Assembly (NCBI RefSeq): GCF_047601025.1
Contig: NZ_JASGJZ010000001.1
Location: forward strand, 3,224,001-3,288,000
Direction of reading: 5' to 3'
DNA from: Pseudorhodoferax sp047601025
GTDB lineage: Bacteria > Pseudomonadota > Gammaproteobacteria > Burkholderiales > Burkholderiaceae_C
DNA length: 64,000 bases
Shown piece by piece: positions 17,405 to 26,192 of this stretch; position 1 is the stretch's first letter; the number at the start of each line of letters is the position of its first letter. The translations under genes were made by a program, and so were the position numbers. The notes beneath the pieces were generated by a model that did no database searches, had not been told where the DNA came from, and saw only the letters and a program-made list of their open reading frames with translations.

Positions 17405-18200
17405 GGGCAATTTCTTCAAGCGGCGATGATGAAGCCGATGACAGGCATTGCACGCCGCGAACGACATCCCCGACGACGATGACGGCCGGGCTGCCCAGTT
17501 CGTTGCGCACGATGGCGTGCTGCAACGCGGCCAGCGTCGTCACGCAATGCTGTTGATGCGCCAGGCTGGCGTTCTTGACGACCGCCACAGGCGTCGTGGC
17601 TGGCAGGCTCTGCAGCAATCCTTGCTGCAAGTCGGCGACGCGGCCGATGCCCATGTAGACCACGAGCGTCAGGCCCAGCGTCCGGACGCTGGCGCCCACC
17701 AGCGGCCAATCGGTGGGCTGGTGGCCCGGCTTGGCATGGCCGGTCATGAACACCACGCCGTGCGCATGGTCGCGATGCGTCAGCGGCACGCCCAGCGCGG
17801 TCACGGCCGCCAGCCCGGCGGTGATGCCGTTGACGACCTGGCAGTCGATGCCGGCCGCGCGCAGGTGTTCCACCTCCTCGCCGCCACGCCCGAAGATGAA
17901 CGGATCGCCGCCCTTGAGCCGCACGACCTGCTCGCCTTCGCGCACGGCCGCGATCATCAGCTTCTCGATGAAGGCCTGCGGCGTGCTCTTGCAGCCGCCG
18001 CGCTTGCCGACGTGCACGATGCGCGCGTCGGGCCGGGCCCAGGCCAGCACGTCGTCGTGGACCAGGTCGTCGACCAGCAGCACGGTGGCGGCCCGGATGG
18101 CCTTGACGGCCTTGATGGTCAGCAGTTCGGGGTCGCCGGGGCCTGCGCCGACCAGGGTGCAGCTGCCGCGGGGGGAAGGGGTGTTGTCGTTCATGTTCAT
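17379..18200 (-). CDS. cobA: Uroporphyrinogen-III C-methyltransferase (SUMT)
   Basis: A 273-residue SAM-dependent enzyme that methylates uroporphyrinogen III to precorrin-2, the branch to sirohaem and cobalamin. Visible motifs are LVGAGPGDPELLTIKA (about residues 17-32), VRLKGGDPFIFGRGGEE (about 92-108), and GVPLTHRDHA and VVYMGIG further on, all standard for SUMT. Unlike CysG it has no Fe-chelatase/oxidase domain. Its place after nasA and ybiB fits supplying sirohaem for nitrite reduction. It overlaps ybiB by 4 bp. The final codons (KALNMR and stop) are encoded by the terminator hairpin. Confidence 0.94.
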   Translation of the reverse strand: MNMNDNTPSPRGSCTLVGAGPGDPELLTIKAVKAIRAATVLLVDDLVHDDVLAWARPDARIVHVGKRGGCKSTPQAFIEKLMIAAVREGEQVVRLKGGDPFIFGRGGEEVEHLRAAGIDCQVVNGITAGLAAVTALGVPLTHRDHAHGVVFMTGHAKPGHQPTDWPLVGASVRTLGLTLVVYMGIGRVADLQQGLLQSLPATTPVAVVKNASLAHQQHCVTTLAALQHAIVRNELGSPAVIVVGDVVRGVQCLSSASSSPLEEIAQKKALNMR

Positions 18201-19105
18201 GCGTGGGTCGTACTCAATTGCAGGATGGCGGCCACCTGCGCGCCGATGGCGGGCGGTACCGGCAGTTCGCCGGCCAGCACGCGGCGCGTGTAGTCGGCCG
18301 TGCTGGCGGCGTCGATGGCTGCGGGCAGGCCCGGCACCTCGGCCAGCGTGCCGGGGGCCTGCGCCTGCAGCACGCGATGGGCGCCGCGGACGAAGCCGTC
18401 GAGCTGCGGCGTGCGGCGCGGGTCGCTCACGACCTCGCCTTCCAGCCCGCGCGACAGCAGGGCCGTCATGTCCAGCAGTTCGAACAGCTCGGCCATCACC
18501 GTCGCGAAGGCCGGATGCGTGTAGCTGCCGACGACCACGGCCGGCCCGTCCACCGGCTGCATCAGCTTGACGACGCTGTGGCCGGCATTGCGCAGGCCGA
18601 CCACGCGGCGCACGTCCAGCAGGCGGGCCAGGCCGGCGTGCAGCCGGGCGGTAGGCAGCACGGCGACCTCGCCGCAGGCGATGCGGCGTGGCGCTGCCAG
18701 TGGCGCCACGCCCAGCAGCGCCAGCACGTCGCTGGCCGGCACGCGGCTCGGTTCGGTGGCGTGGCCGTGCACCAGTACCGGTAGCCCTTCACGCGCCAGC
18801 AGCAGCGCCAGCAGCGGCGTCAGCACCGGCAGCTTGCGCGCGCCGTTGTAGCTCGGCAGCACGACGACGGGCCGCTCGCTGGCCGGCAGCCGTGCCAGCC
18901 GCGCGTGCGTGGCGTCGAGGAAGCCGGCCATCTCCGGCGTGGTCTCGCCCTTCACGCGCATGGCCAGGCAAAAGGCGCCGATCTCCAGGTCGGTGACCTG
19001 GCCGTCCAGCACCTGGCCGAACAGGTCGGCCGCCTGTTCGCGGGCCAGCGGCTTGGCGCCGCGCGCGCCGCGGCCGATTTCCTTGATGTAGTGCGCAATT
19101 CCCAT
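18197..19105 (-). CDS. ybiB: YbiB family protein (TrpD2-like DNA-binding protein)
   Basis: A 302-residue protein with the glycosyltransferase family 3 fold of anthranilate phosphoribosyltransferase. The helical N-terminal domain (HYIKEIGRGARGAKPLAREQAADLFGQVLDGQV) leads into the core with LPSYNGARKLPVLTPLLALLLAREGLPVLVHGH. The TrpD catalytic motifs are not conserved. The E. coli relative YbiB binds nucleic acids and is induced by DNA damage. Its location between nasA and cobA is a recurring neighbourhood, but a role in nitrate use is unproven. It begins 70 bp after the nasA stop and overlaps cobA by 4 bp. Confidence 0.85.
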   Translation of the reverse strand: MGIAHYIKEIGRGARGAKPLAREQAADLFGQVLDGQVTDLEIGAFCLAMRVKGETTPEMAGFLDATHARLARLPASERPVVVLPSYNGARKLPVLTPLLALLLAREGLPVLVHGHATEPSRVPASDVLALLGVAPLAAPRRIACGEVAVLPTARLHAGLARLLDVRRVVGLRNAGHSVVKLMQPVDGPAVVVGSYTHPAFATVMAELFELLDMTALLSRGLEGEVVSDPRRTPQLDGFVRGAHRVLQAQAPGTLAEVPGLPAAIDAASTADYTRRVLAGELPVPPAIGAQVAAILQLSTTHA

Positions 19106-19175
19106 GGGTCCGGCGATTGTCTTGCAGTGCTTATGCCGATCCGCGAGGTCGCTTATGCCGTGGCGCCGAGGAGGG

Positions 19176-21980
19176 TCATGCCGGCAGCGCGGCGGCGCGC
19201 ACCATGCGCCTGAGTTCGGGGATGCAGGAGCCGCAGTTGGTGCCGCATTGCAGCGCCTGCTGCAGAGCGGCCAGGCGCTCGTCCTCGCTGCCTTCGCTGT
19301 GCGCCAGATGCTGCGCGATCGCGGCTTCGGCGACGCCGAAGCAGTTGCACACGAGCTTGCCGCGCGCTGCGACACCGGCCGGCGGCTGCGCCTGCAGCGC
19401 GAGCAGCTGGCGGCCGTAGTCCTGCGCCGGGAGCTGGTCCTGCAGCAGGGTGCGGAGCCATTGCTCGGCGCGCGTGTCGCCGGCCAGCAGCACGGCTTCG
19501 ACGTGCGCCAGCGCGCCGTCGCGGCGCAGGCGCACGGCGCGTCGGTGGCCGCGGTGCGCGTCGGCATAGCGCAGCGTGTCGGCACCGGTCAGGCCGAGCA
19601 GTTGCTCGACCTGCGCCAGCAGCGCGGCATCGGGCGCCTGCGTGGCCGCGGCGCGCAACAGCACCCCGCTGCGCTGGCCGGACCGGCCGTCCGCGGCCGG
19701 CGCGCCGGCCGCGCCGAACGGCACGCAACTCGCGAACGGCAGGGCGTCGGCCAGCGCGCGCAGCTGCGCCCGCACGGCGAGCACGCGGTCCTGCGGCAGC
19801 CAGGCCATGGCCAGCAGCGCCCAGGGCAGTTCCGCCTTCTCGATCCGCACCGGCGTGTGCTTGAGCTCGGGCTGTTTGGAGACCGGGCAGTGCGCCGGCG
19901 TCGTCAGCGCGTTCACGCCGGCCAGCGGCGTTCCGTCGTGGCCGCGCCCGCCCAGGTATTCGGGACCCCAGTGCATGGCCATGAAGACCTGCGACAGGCC
20001 CAGGTCGGTACTCGCGGCGACCGGCACGACGATGCCGCCGCGGCGCGAGCGCAGCTGTACGAGGTCGCCGTCCTGCAGGCCGTGGCGCGCCATGTCCTGC
20101 GGGTGCATCTGCACCACCGGCTCGGGCACGTGGCCGAACAGGCGCCCCAGCGTGCCGGTGCGGCTCATGCCATGCCACTGGTCGCGCAGGCGGCCGGTGT
20201 TCAGCGAGAACGGGTAGCGCGCGTCGCGCGGCTCGGCCACCGCTTGGTACGACGTGGCGGCGAAGCGGGCCCGGCCGTCGCCGGTGGCGAAGACGCCGTC
20301 GGTGTACAGCCGGGCGGCGCCGGTGGCCTGGCCCGGGCGCAACGGCCATTGCAGCGGCGTGCGTTCGAGCATCGCGTAGTCCATGCCGGTGATGTCCAGG
20401 TCGCGGCCGCGCGTGCTGGCCCGGTGCTCGTTCCACACCGCCTCCGGCGTCTGGTACGGGAACAGCGCCGCGCCGTGGCCCAGCCGCGCCGCCAGCCGGC
20501 GTGCGAAGCCGACCGCGATGGCCCAGTCGTGGTGCGCCTGCCCGGGCGGCGGCACGGCGGCGCGCACGCGCGAGATGCGGCGCTCGCTGTTGGTGACGGT
20601 GCCTTCCTTCTCGCCCCAGCTGGTGGCCGGCAGCAGCAGGTCGGCGAACGCGCAGGTGGCGGTGCCGGCGAACGCCTCCTGTACCACGACGCATTCGGCG
20701 CGTTCCAGCGCGCGGCGCACCGTGGCCTGGTCGGGCATGGACTGGGCCGGGTTGGTGCAGGCGATCCACAGTGCGCGGATCTCGCCGTCGGCGGCGGCCT
20801 GGAACATCTCGATCGCGCTCTTGCCGGGGACCGCGGGGATGTGGTCCACGCCCCAGAACGCGGCGACCTCGGCGCGGTGGTCGGGGTTGGCCAGGTCGCG
20901 ATGTGCCGGCAGCAGGTTGGACAGGCCGCCGACCTCGCGCCCGCCCATCGCGTTGGGCTGGCCGGTCAGCGAGAACGGGCCGGCGCCCGGCCGTCCGATC
21001 TGCGCGGTCGCGAGGTGCAGGTTGATCAGCGCCGCGTTCTTGGCCGTGCCGCTGGACGACTGGTTCAGCCCCATGCAGTACAGGCTCAGCGTGGCGCCGG
21101 AGGTCGCGAACAGCCGGGCGGCCTGCAGCAGGTCGTCCGGCGCGATGCCGCAGACCCGGGCCACCTGGTCCGGCGTGCAGTCGCGCACCACGGCCTTCAG
21201 CGCCTCGAAGCCCGCGGTGTGGGCGGCGATGTAGTCCGGCCGCGTCCAGCCCTGCCGCAGCATCAGGTGCAGCATGCCGTGGAACAGCATCACGTCGGTG
21301 CCGGGCGCCAGCGCCAGGTGCAGGTCGGCGATCTCGCAGGTGTCGGTACGGCGCGGGTCGACGACGACGATCCGCAGGGCCGGGTTGGCGCGCTTGGCGT
21401 CCTCGATGCGGCGGAACAGGATCGGATGGGCCCAGGCCGTGTTGCTGCCGGCGATGAACAGGCAGTCGGCGTGGCCGAAGTCCTCGTAGCAGGCCGGCGG
21501 CGCGTCGGCCCCCAGCGTCTGCTTGTAGCCGGCCACGGCGCTGCTCATGCACAGGCGCGAGTTGGTGTCCAGGTTGTTGGTGCCGACCAGGCCCTTGGCC
21601 AGCTTGTTGAAGACGTAGTAGTCCTCGGTCAGCAGCTGGCCGGACAGGTAGAAGCCGACCGCGTCCGGCCCGTGCTCGCCGATGACCTGCGCGAAGCGGT
21701 CGGCGGCGAAGTCCAGCGCATCGTCCCAGGCGACGGCTTCGGCCGCTGCGCCGCGCGTCGGCCGCCGCATCGGCTGCAGCAGCCGCGCCTGGCGCGTGAC
21801 CTCGGCGCTGGCCGTCAGGTGCAGCGTGGAGCCCTTGGTGCACAGCCGGCCGAAGTTGGCCGGGTGCTCGGGGTCGCCGCGCACGCCGGTGATCTGCGCG
21901 CCCTGGGTCTCGATGATCACGCCGCAGCCCACGCCGCAGTAGGGGCAGGTGGAGCGTGTCTCGCGCGGTGCGTCGCTCAT
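19176..21980 (-). CDS. nasA: Assimilatory nitrate reductase catalytic subunit NasA
   Basis: A 934-residue molybdopterin oxidoreductase. The N-terminus has a Cys cluster CPYCGVGC...CTKG (about residues 12-48) for a [4Fe-4S] centre. The bis-MGD domains follow, with the C-terminal molybdopterin dinucleotide-binding part around PFSLNTGRLRDQWHGMSRTG (about 605). The last 60 residues form a BFD-like [2Fe-2S] domain, CNCFGV...CGTNCGSC, as in NasA proteins that accept electrons from a flavoprotein partner. It reduces nitrate to nitrite in the cytoplasm. The start overlaps the stop of the flavoprotein gene by 4 bp (ATGA), supporting them as partners. Confidence 0.95.
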   Translation of the reverse strand: MSDAPRETRSTCPYCGVGCGVIIETQGAQITGVRGDPEHPANFGRLCTKGSTLHLTASAEVTRQARLLQPMRRPTRGAAAEAVAWDDALDFAADRFAQVIGEHGPDAVGFYLSGQLLTEDYYVFNKLAKGLVGTNNLDTNSRLCMSSAVAGYKQTLGADAPPACYEDFGHADCLFIAGSNTAWAHPILFRRIEDAKRANPALRIVVVDPRRTDTCEIADLHLALAPGTDVMLFHGMLHLMLRQGWTRPDYIAAHTAGFEALKAVVRDCTPDQVARVCGIAPDDLLQAARLFATSGATLSLYCMGLNQSSSGTAKNAALINLHLATAQIGRPGAGPFSLTGQPNAMGGREVGGLSNLLPAHRDLANPDHRAEVAAFWGVDHIPAVPGKSAIEMFQAAADGEIRALWIACTNPAQSMPDQATVRRALERAECVVVQEAFAGTATCAFADLLLPATSWGEKEGTVTNSERRISRVRAAVPPPGQAHHDWAIAVGFARRLAARLGHGAALFPYQTPEAVWNEHRASTRGRDLDITGMDYAMLERTPLQWPLRPGQATGAARLYTDGVFATGDGRARFAATSYQAVAEPRDARYPFSLNTGRLRDQWHGMSRTGTLGRLFGHVPEPVVQMHPQDMARHGLQDGDLVQLRSRRGGIVVPVAASTDLGLSQVFMAMHWGPEYLGGRGHDGTPLAGVNALTTPAHCPVSKQPELKHTPVRIEKAELPWALLAMAWLPQDRVLAVRAQLRALADALPFASCVPFGAAGAPAADGRSGQRSGVLLRAAATQAPDAALLAQVEQLLGLTGADTLRYADAHRGHRRAVRLRRDGALAHVEAVLLAGDTRAEQWLRTLLQDQLPAQDYGRQLLALQAQPPAGVAARGKLVCNCFGVAEAAIAQHLAHSEGSEDERLAALQQALQCGTNCGSCIPELRRMVRAAALPA

Positions 21981-23545
21981 GCCGGATGCCGCGCCTGGGA
22001 AGGCCTGGCCCCTGCGGCGGTGTCTCCGATGCCCGCACCGCGATCCGCCGTGTCGGCGGCGGCATCGCAGCAGGGGCCGGTGGAGCGTGCCGCGGTCTGC
22101 ACGGCGTTCAGCGCGGTGATGCAGCGGTTCTGCGGGGCGTCCCTGGCTTCCCGGGGCCAGGTGCTGATCAGGTCCAGCGTGAACAGGCCCTTGTCCTGGA
22201 TCGCCGTGCAGCCGGTGCTCTTGGACACGCCGTTGCAGCCGCGGACCTCGGCGTCGTCGGCCGCGGCGGCGGCGCTATCGTGCTCGGTGTGCTCGGTGTG
22301 CTCGGTGTGCTCGGCGTGGCCGATGTTGGACTCGCCGAACATCAACTGGTCGCGGATGCCGGCGATGCTGCGGCCCTCGCGCAGCAGCCGGAAGTACCAG
22401 CTGCCGTCCACGGTGTCGCCGTACAGGCAGGCGCCGACCAGCTTGTCGTCGCGGATCACCAGCTTCTTGTAGACGCCGCCGAACGGATCGCTCATGACGA
22501 TCTCCTCGGCGCCGCCGCCGCCCATGAAGTCGCCGGCGGAGAACAGGTCGATGCCGGTGACCTTGAGCTTGGTGGAGGTCTGCGAGCCCTGGTAGCGGCC
22601 GATGCCGAACTGCGCCAGGTGGTTGGCCGCGACCTTGCCCTGCTCGAACAGCGGCGCCACCAGGCCGTAGGCGATGCCGCGGTGCTGCGCGCATTCGCCG
22701 ACGGCGTAGATGCGCGGGTCGGTCACGGTCTGCATGGTGTCGTTGACCACGACGGCGCGTTCGCAGTGCAGGCGCATCTGCTGCGCCAGCGCGATGTTGG
22801 GGCGGATGCCCACGGCCATCACGACGAGGTCGGCGGGCACTTCGCTGCCGTCCTTGAAGCGCACGCGCTGCACGCGCCCCTGCGCATCGCCGACCAGTTC
22901 CTGCGTCTGGGTGTTCAGCAGGAAGCGCAGGCCGCGCTGCTCCAGCGACTTGCGCAGCATGCCGGCGGCCACGTCGTCCAGCTGGCGCTCCAGCAGCCAG
23001 GCGTTCACGTGCACCACGGTCACGTCCATGCCGCGCAGCACCAGGCCGTTGGCCGCTTCCAGGCCGAGCAGGCCGCCGCCGATGACGACCGCGTGCCGGT
23101 GCGTTCTGGCGGCCTCGATCATCGCGTTGGTGTCGGCGATGTCGCGGTAGGCGACCACGCCCCGCAGGCCCTTGCCGGGCACCGGCAGGATGAAGGGGTT
23201 GGACCCGGTGGCCAGCAGCAGCCGGTCGTAGCCGGCCTCGACCACCGTCCCGTCCGGCCGCTCGGCGTGCACGACGCGCCGCACGCGGTCGACCGCCGTG
23301 ACGGTGCAGCCGGCGTGCAGCGTGATCCCGTGCTCCGCATACCACTCCCAGCTGTTCAGCACGATCTGCTCGACGGTCTGCTCGCCGGCCAGCACCGGCG
23401 ACAGCAGGATGCGGTTGTAGTTGGGGTGCGGCTCGGTGCCGAACACCGTGATCTCGTACAGCTCGGGCGCCAGCTTGATCAGTTCTTCCACCCCGCGCAC
23501 GCCGGCCATGCCGTTGCCCACCAGGACCAGTTTTCTCTTCTGCAT
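21977..23545 (-). CDS. nirB: NirB/NasC-like NAD(P)H flavoprotein, shortened, with altered BFD domain
   Basis: A 522-residue protein. Residues 1-400 match the NADH/FAD reductase half of NirB: KLVLVGNGMAGVR, EPHPNYNRILLSPVLAGE, RLLLATGSNPFILPVPGK, AVVIGGGLLGLEAANGL. A linker carries an (HTE)n repeat. The BFD [2Fe-2S] domain starts as EVRGCNGVSKSTGC, where the usual first Cys is Arg. After GLFTLD the family pattern is lost and no CxxC is found. The sulphite/nitrite-reductase haem domains of NirB (about 320 residues) are absent, and no nirD follows. It may act as the electron donor to NasA (NasC role) or be a truncated NirB. The coupling to nasA favours the former. Confidence 0.75.
   Translation of the reverse strand: MQKRKLVLVGNGMAGVRGVEELIKLAPELYEITVFGTEPHPNYNRILLSPVLAGEQTVEQIVLNSWEWYAEHGITLHAGCTVTAVDRVRRVVHAERPDGTVVEAGYDRLLLATGSNPFILPVPGKGLRGVVAYRDIADTNAMIEAARTHRHAVVIGGGLLGLEAANGLVLRGMDVTVVHVNAWLLERQLDDVAAGMLRKSLEQRGLRFLLNTQTQELVGDAQGRVQRVRFKDGSEVPADLVVMAVGIRPNIALAQQMRLHCERAVVVNDTMQTVTDPRIYAVGECAQHRGIAYGLVAPLFEQGKVAANHLAQFGIGRYQGSQTSTKLKVTGIDLFSAGDFMGGGGAEEIVMSDPFGGVYKKLVIRDDKLVGACLYGDTVDGSWYFRLLREGRSIAGIRDQLMFGESNIGHAEHTEHTEHTEHDSAAAAADDAEVRGCNGVSKSTGCTAIQDKGLFTLDLISTWPREARDAPQNRCITALNAVQTAARSTGPCCDAAADTADRGAGIGDTAAGARPSQARHPA
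22281..22316. repeat. 9-bp tandem repeat, four units
   Basis: Four consecutive copies of TGCTCGGTG on the plus strand (the last has one T-to-C change). On the coding minus strand they encode His-Thr-Glu repeats (GHAEHTEHTEHTEHD) in the linker between the reductase and BFD-like parts of the NirB-like protein. The 9-bp unit keeps the frame, so copy number can vary without breaking the gene. Confidence 0.9.
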
Positions 23546-23570
23546 GGGGTTCTCCGCTGCGGTGAGGGGT

Positions 23571-24446
23571 CTAGAAGACCAGGTGCAGGACCGAGGTCAG
23601 GTGCCCCTGCGGGGCGACCGGCAGCGCGATGGCGTTGCCGGCCACGCCGGGTTGGCCGGTGCGCAGCGCCTCGGCCACGCAGGCGTCGGCAAGCAGCGTG
23701 GGCGCCGCGGCGTCGCGCACGCCCTCGGCTTCGGAGAACGCGAAGCGGCACTGCGGGCCGGCCGCGGCGGCTTCCCAGACCGCCACGCCGCGCGCGATCG
23801 GCGTGTCCAGCGCCGACAGGAAGGCCACGACGTAGTCCGCGCCGTCGGTGGACGAGGCCGGCATCGCGAAGCCGCGGTTGATGCCGACCTTGACCGCGCT
23901 GTCGGCGCGCAGAAAGCCCGAGCCCTTGCCCAGGTCGGGCAGGAACACCGGGCGCTGCGCCTGCCAGGCCAGGCCGGGCAGGCCGGTGCCGCGGCGGAAC
24001 GCGGTGGCGCGCGAGATGAATTCGAAGGTGTCGCCGGTGGTGCCGTAGTAGCCGTCGACCAGCGTCAGGTCGGCCGAGTCCCCGGGCCGGTTGGCCCACA
24101 GTTCGATGGCGCCGGCATGGGCCGCGTCGTCGCCGCAGAACAGCACGGCCACGGCGCGCAGCTGCGCGCCGGCGAACACCGGCAGCGCGATGCCGCAGCT
24201 CAGGCCCTCGGCGCGTGCCGCCGCGCCGCGCCGGAAGTAGGAGTGCTCCAGGTCCTTGAGCACGATCGGGCGGCCCTGTTCCCAGGCCTGGCCGGGCAGG
24301 CCCTCGCCGCGGCCGAAGCACAGCTGCTCGGTGGCGGCCTGCAGGCACGTGGCACCGCCGAACAGCCCGCCGCCGAACTCGAGCAGCGTGCCGTCGGCGC
24401 TGGGCCGCCAGTACTCGATCGCGCGGATGAAGGTGTTCTTCTGCAT
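23571..24446 (-). CDS. Tandem GAF domain protein of the nitrate operon
   Basis: A 291-residue cytosolic protein made of two GAF-like domains. The repeated signature is GRGEGLPGQAWEQGRPIVLKDL (about residues 46-67) and RRGTGLPGLAWQAQRPVFLPDL (about 152-173), each followed by a conserved strand pair (CGIALPVFAG; FLSALDTPI). No kinase, HTH or cyclase output domain is present. It lies between nrtD (11 bp upstream) and the NirB-like gene (25 bp downstream), so it is part of the operon. GAF domains bind small ligands or cofactors. A nitrate/nitrite or redox sensing role is suggested only by position. Confidence 0.75.
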   Translation of the reverse strand: MQKNTFIRAIEYWRPSADGTLLEFGGGLFGGATCLQAATEQLCFGRGEGLPGQAWEQGRPIVLKDLEHSYFRRGAAARAEGLSCGIALPVFAGAQLRAVAVLFCGDDAAHAGAIELWANRPGDSADLTLVDGYYGTTGDTFEFISRATAFRRGTGLPGLAWQAQRPVFLPDLGKGSGFLRADSAVKVGINRGFAMPASSTDGADYVVAFLSALDTPIARGVAVWEAAAAGPQCRFAFSEAEGVRDAAAPTLLADACVAEALRTGQPGVAGNAIALPVAPQGHLTSVLHLVF

Positions 24447-24457
24447 GGCCGTTTCCT

Positions 24458-25261
24458 TCAGGCGGCCTTCTCGACGTGGGCCTGCCGCGTGTAGAGGAAG
24501 TCGATCACCGCCTTGCGGTACATCACGTAGTGGCGGTCCTCGGCCAGTTCCACGCGCCGGCGCGGGCGCGGCAGGTTCACCGTCAGCACCTCGCCGATGG
24601 TGGCGGCCGGGCCGTTGGTCATCATCACGATCTTGTCGGACAGCAGCACGGCCTCGTCGACGTCGTGCGTGACCATGACCACGGTGCTGCGGGTCTTCTG
24701 CACGATGGCCAGCAGCTCGTCCTGCAGCTTGGCGCGCGTCAGCGCGTCCAGCGCGCCGAAGGGCTCGTCCATCAGCAGCACCTTGGGTTCCATGGCCAGC
24801 GCACGCGCGATGCCCACGCGCTGCTTCATGCCGCCGGAGATCTCGCCGGGCCGCTTGTGGGCGGCATGCGCCAGGCCGACCAGGGCCAGCGCGGCGTCGG
24901 TGCGCTGGCGCAGCTGGCTTCTGGTCTCGCGGTCGCCGAACACCCGCTCCACGCCCAGGTGGATGTTCTCGAAGCAGGTCAGCCAGGGCAGCAGCGAATG
25001 GTTCTGGAACACCACGGCGCGCTCCGGGCCGGGGCCGGCGATCTCCTTGTCCGCGCACAGCAGCACGCCCTGGGTCGGGCGGGTCAGGCCGGCGATCAGG
25101 TTCAGCAGCGTGGACTTGCCGCAGCCCGAGTGGCCGATCAGCGCGACGAACTCGCCCTTGGCCACCGTCAGGCGGATGTCGCGCAGCGCGGTGAACGGGC
25201 CGCGCGCGGTCTTGAAGCGCTGCTCGACGCCCTGGATGTCGATGTACTTCGGATCGTTCAC
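24458..25261 (-). CDS. nrtD: Nitrate ABC transporter ATP-binding protein
   Basis: A 267-residue ABC ATPase. Walker A is GHSGCGKST (about residues 43-51), the Q-loop is VVFQNHSLLPWLT, the signature is ISGGMKQRVGIARALA, and Walker B is VLLMDEPFGALD. The H-loop is VMVTHDVDEA. It belongs to the nitrate/sulfonate/taurine (NrtD/SsuB/TauB) group and powers the NrtAB importer. The start is a GTG at 25261, whose GTGA overlaps the nrtB stop; no in-frame ATG fits the family N-terminus better. The 11-bp gap to the GAF gene keeps it in the operon. Confidence 0.92.
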   Translation of the reverse strand: MNDPKYIDIQGVEQRFKTARGPFTALRDIRLTVAKGEFVALIGHSGCGKSTLLNLIAGLTRPTQGVLLCADKEIAGPGPERAVVFQNHSLLPWLTCFENIHLGVERVFGDRETRSQLRQRTDAALALVGLAHAAHKRPGEISGGMKQRVGIARALAMEPKVLLMDEPFGALDALTRAKLQDELLAIVQKTRSTVVMVTHDVDEAVLLSDKIVMMTNGPAATIGEVLTVNLPRPRRRVELAEDRHYVMYRKAVIDFLYTRQAHVEKAA

Positions 25262-26181
25262 GATTGGACCTCCTCGAAGGTGAAGGCCGAGGCCAGCTTG
25301 ACCAGCGCGAGTTCGAGCAGCAGCCCGACGATGCCGATCACGAAGATGGCGATGAGGATGTTCTTGACGTTCAGGTTGTTCCACTCGTCCCAGACCCAGA
25401 AGCCGATGCCCACGCCGCCGGTCAGCATCTCGGCCGCCACGATCACCAGCCAGGCCGTGCCGACGGCCAGGCGCACGCCGGTCAGCATGTAGGGCAGCAC
25501 GGCCGGCAGCAGGATCTTGGTGGCGATCTTCCATTCGGACAGGTTCAGCACGCGCGCCACGTTCATGTAGTCCTGCGGCACACGTTGCACGCCGACGGCG
25601 GTGTTGATGACCATGGGCCAGATCGAGCAGATGAAGATGGTCCAGATCGCGGCTGGGTTGGCGCCCTTGAAGATCAGCAGGCCGATCGGCAGCCAGGCCA
25701 GCGGCGAGACCGGGCGCAGCAGGCTGATCAGCGGGTTGAACATGCGCGACAGGAAGGCGAAGCGCCCGATCAGGAAGCCCAACGGAATGCCGACCAGCGC
25801 CGCCAGGCCGAAGCCCAGGCCCACGCGCTGCAGCGAGGCCAGCACGTTCCAGCCCACGCCCTGGTCGTTCGGGCCGGTGCGGTAGAACGGGTCGCTGAAG
25901 ACCTCGACCGCCTGCTGCCAGGTCTCCAGCGGGCGCGGGAAGCTGTTGCCGCTGAAGTGCGCCACCAATTCCCAGACCAGCACCAGAAAGCCCATGCCCA
26001 GCACCGGCGGCAGCACGCGCAGCCACAGGCCGCGCCAGTCGATGGCGCGCCTGCGGGTGGCGGCGGGCGGGGCCGGCACGGCCGCGGCGCTGGCGGGCGC
26101 GGTCAGGTCGCGGCTGGGCTCGGCGGCCGCGCGGGCCGCGGTGGCGGCCTCCAGCGGGCCATGGAAGACGGCAGATACCAT
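25258..26181 (-). CDS. nrtB: Nitrate ABC transporter permease
   Basis: A 307-residue inner-membrane permease of the binding-protein-dependent family. About six membrane segments lie between residues 50 and 295 after a Pro/Ala-rich cytoplasmic N-terminus. The EAA-like loop is seen around YMNVARVLNLSEWKIATKILLPAVLPYMLTGVRLAVGTAW. SLLRPVSPLAWLPIGLLIFKG is typical of nitrate/sulfonate permeases. It forms the channel of the NrtABD importer. The nrtB stop overlaps the nrtD GTG start by 4 bp, and it starts 11 bp after nrtA. Confidence 0.92.
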   Translation of the reverse strand: MVSAVFHGPLEAATAARAAAEPSRDLTAPASAAAVPAPPAATRRRAIDWRGLWLRVLPPVLGMGFLVLVWELVAHFSGNSFPRPLETWQQAVEVFSDPFYRTGPNDQGVGWNVLASLQRVGLGFGLAALVGIPLGFLIGRFAFLSRMFNPLISLLRPVSPLAWLPIGLLIFKGANPAAIWTIFICSIWPMVINTAVGVQRVPQDYMNVARVLNLSEWKIATKILLPAVLPYMLTGVRLAVGTAWLVIVAAEMLTGGVGIGFWVWDEWNNLNVKNILIAIFVIGIVGLLLELALVKLASAFTFEEVQS

Positions 26182-26192
26182 GGTCGTTCTCC

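Noticed and set aside
19104..22472. A 1122-codon open frame on the plus strand opposite nasA
   Set aside because: It is a high-GC shadow of nasA and the NirB-like gene: low-complexity His/Arg/Gln/Ala content, no family motifs, and it lies wholly antisense to well-supported genes.
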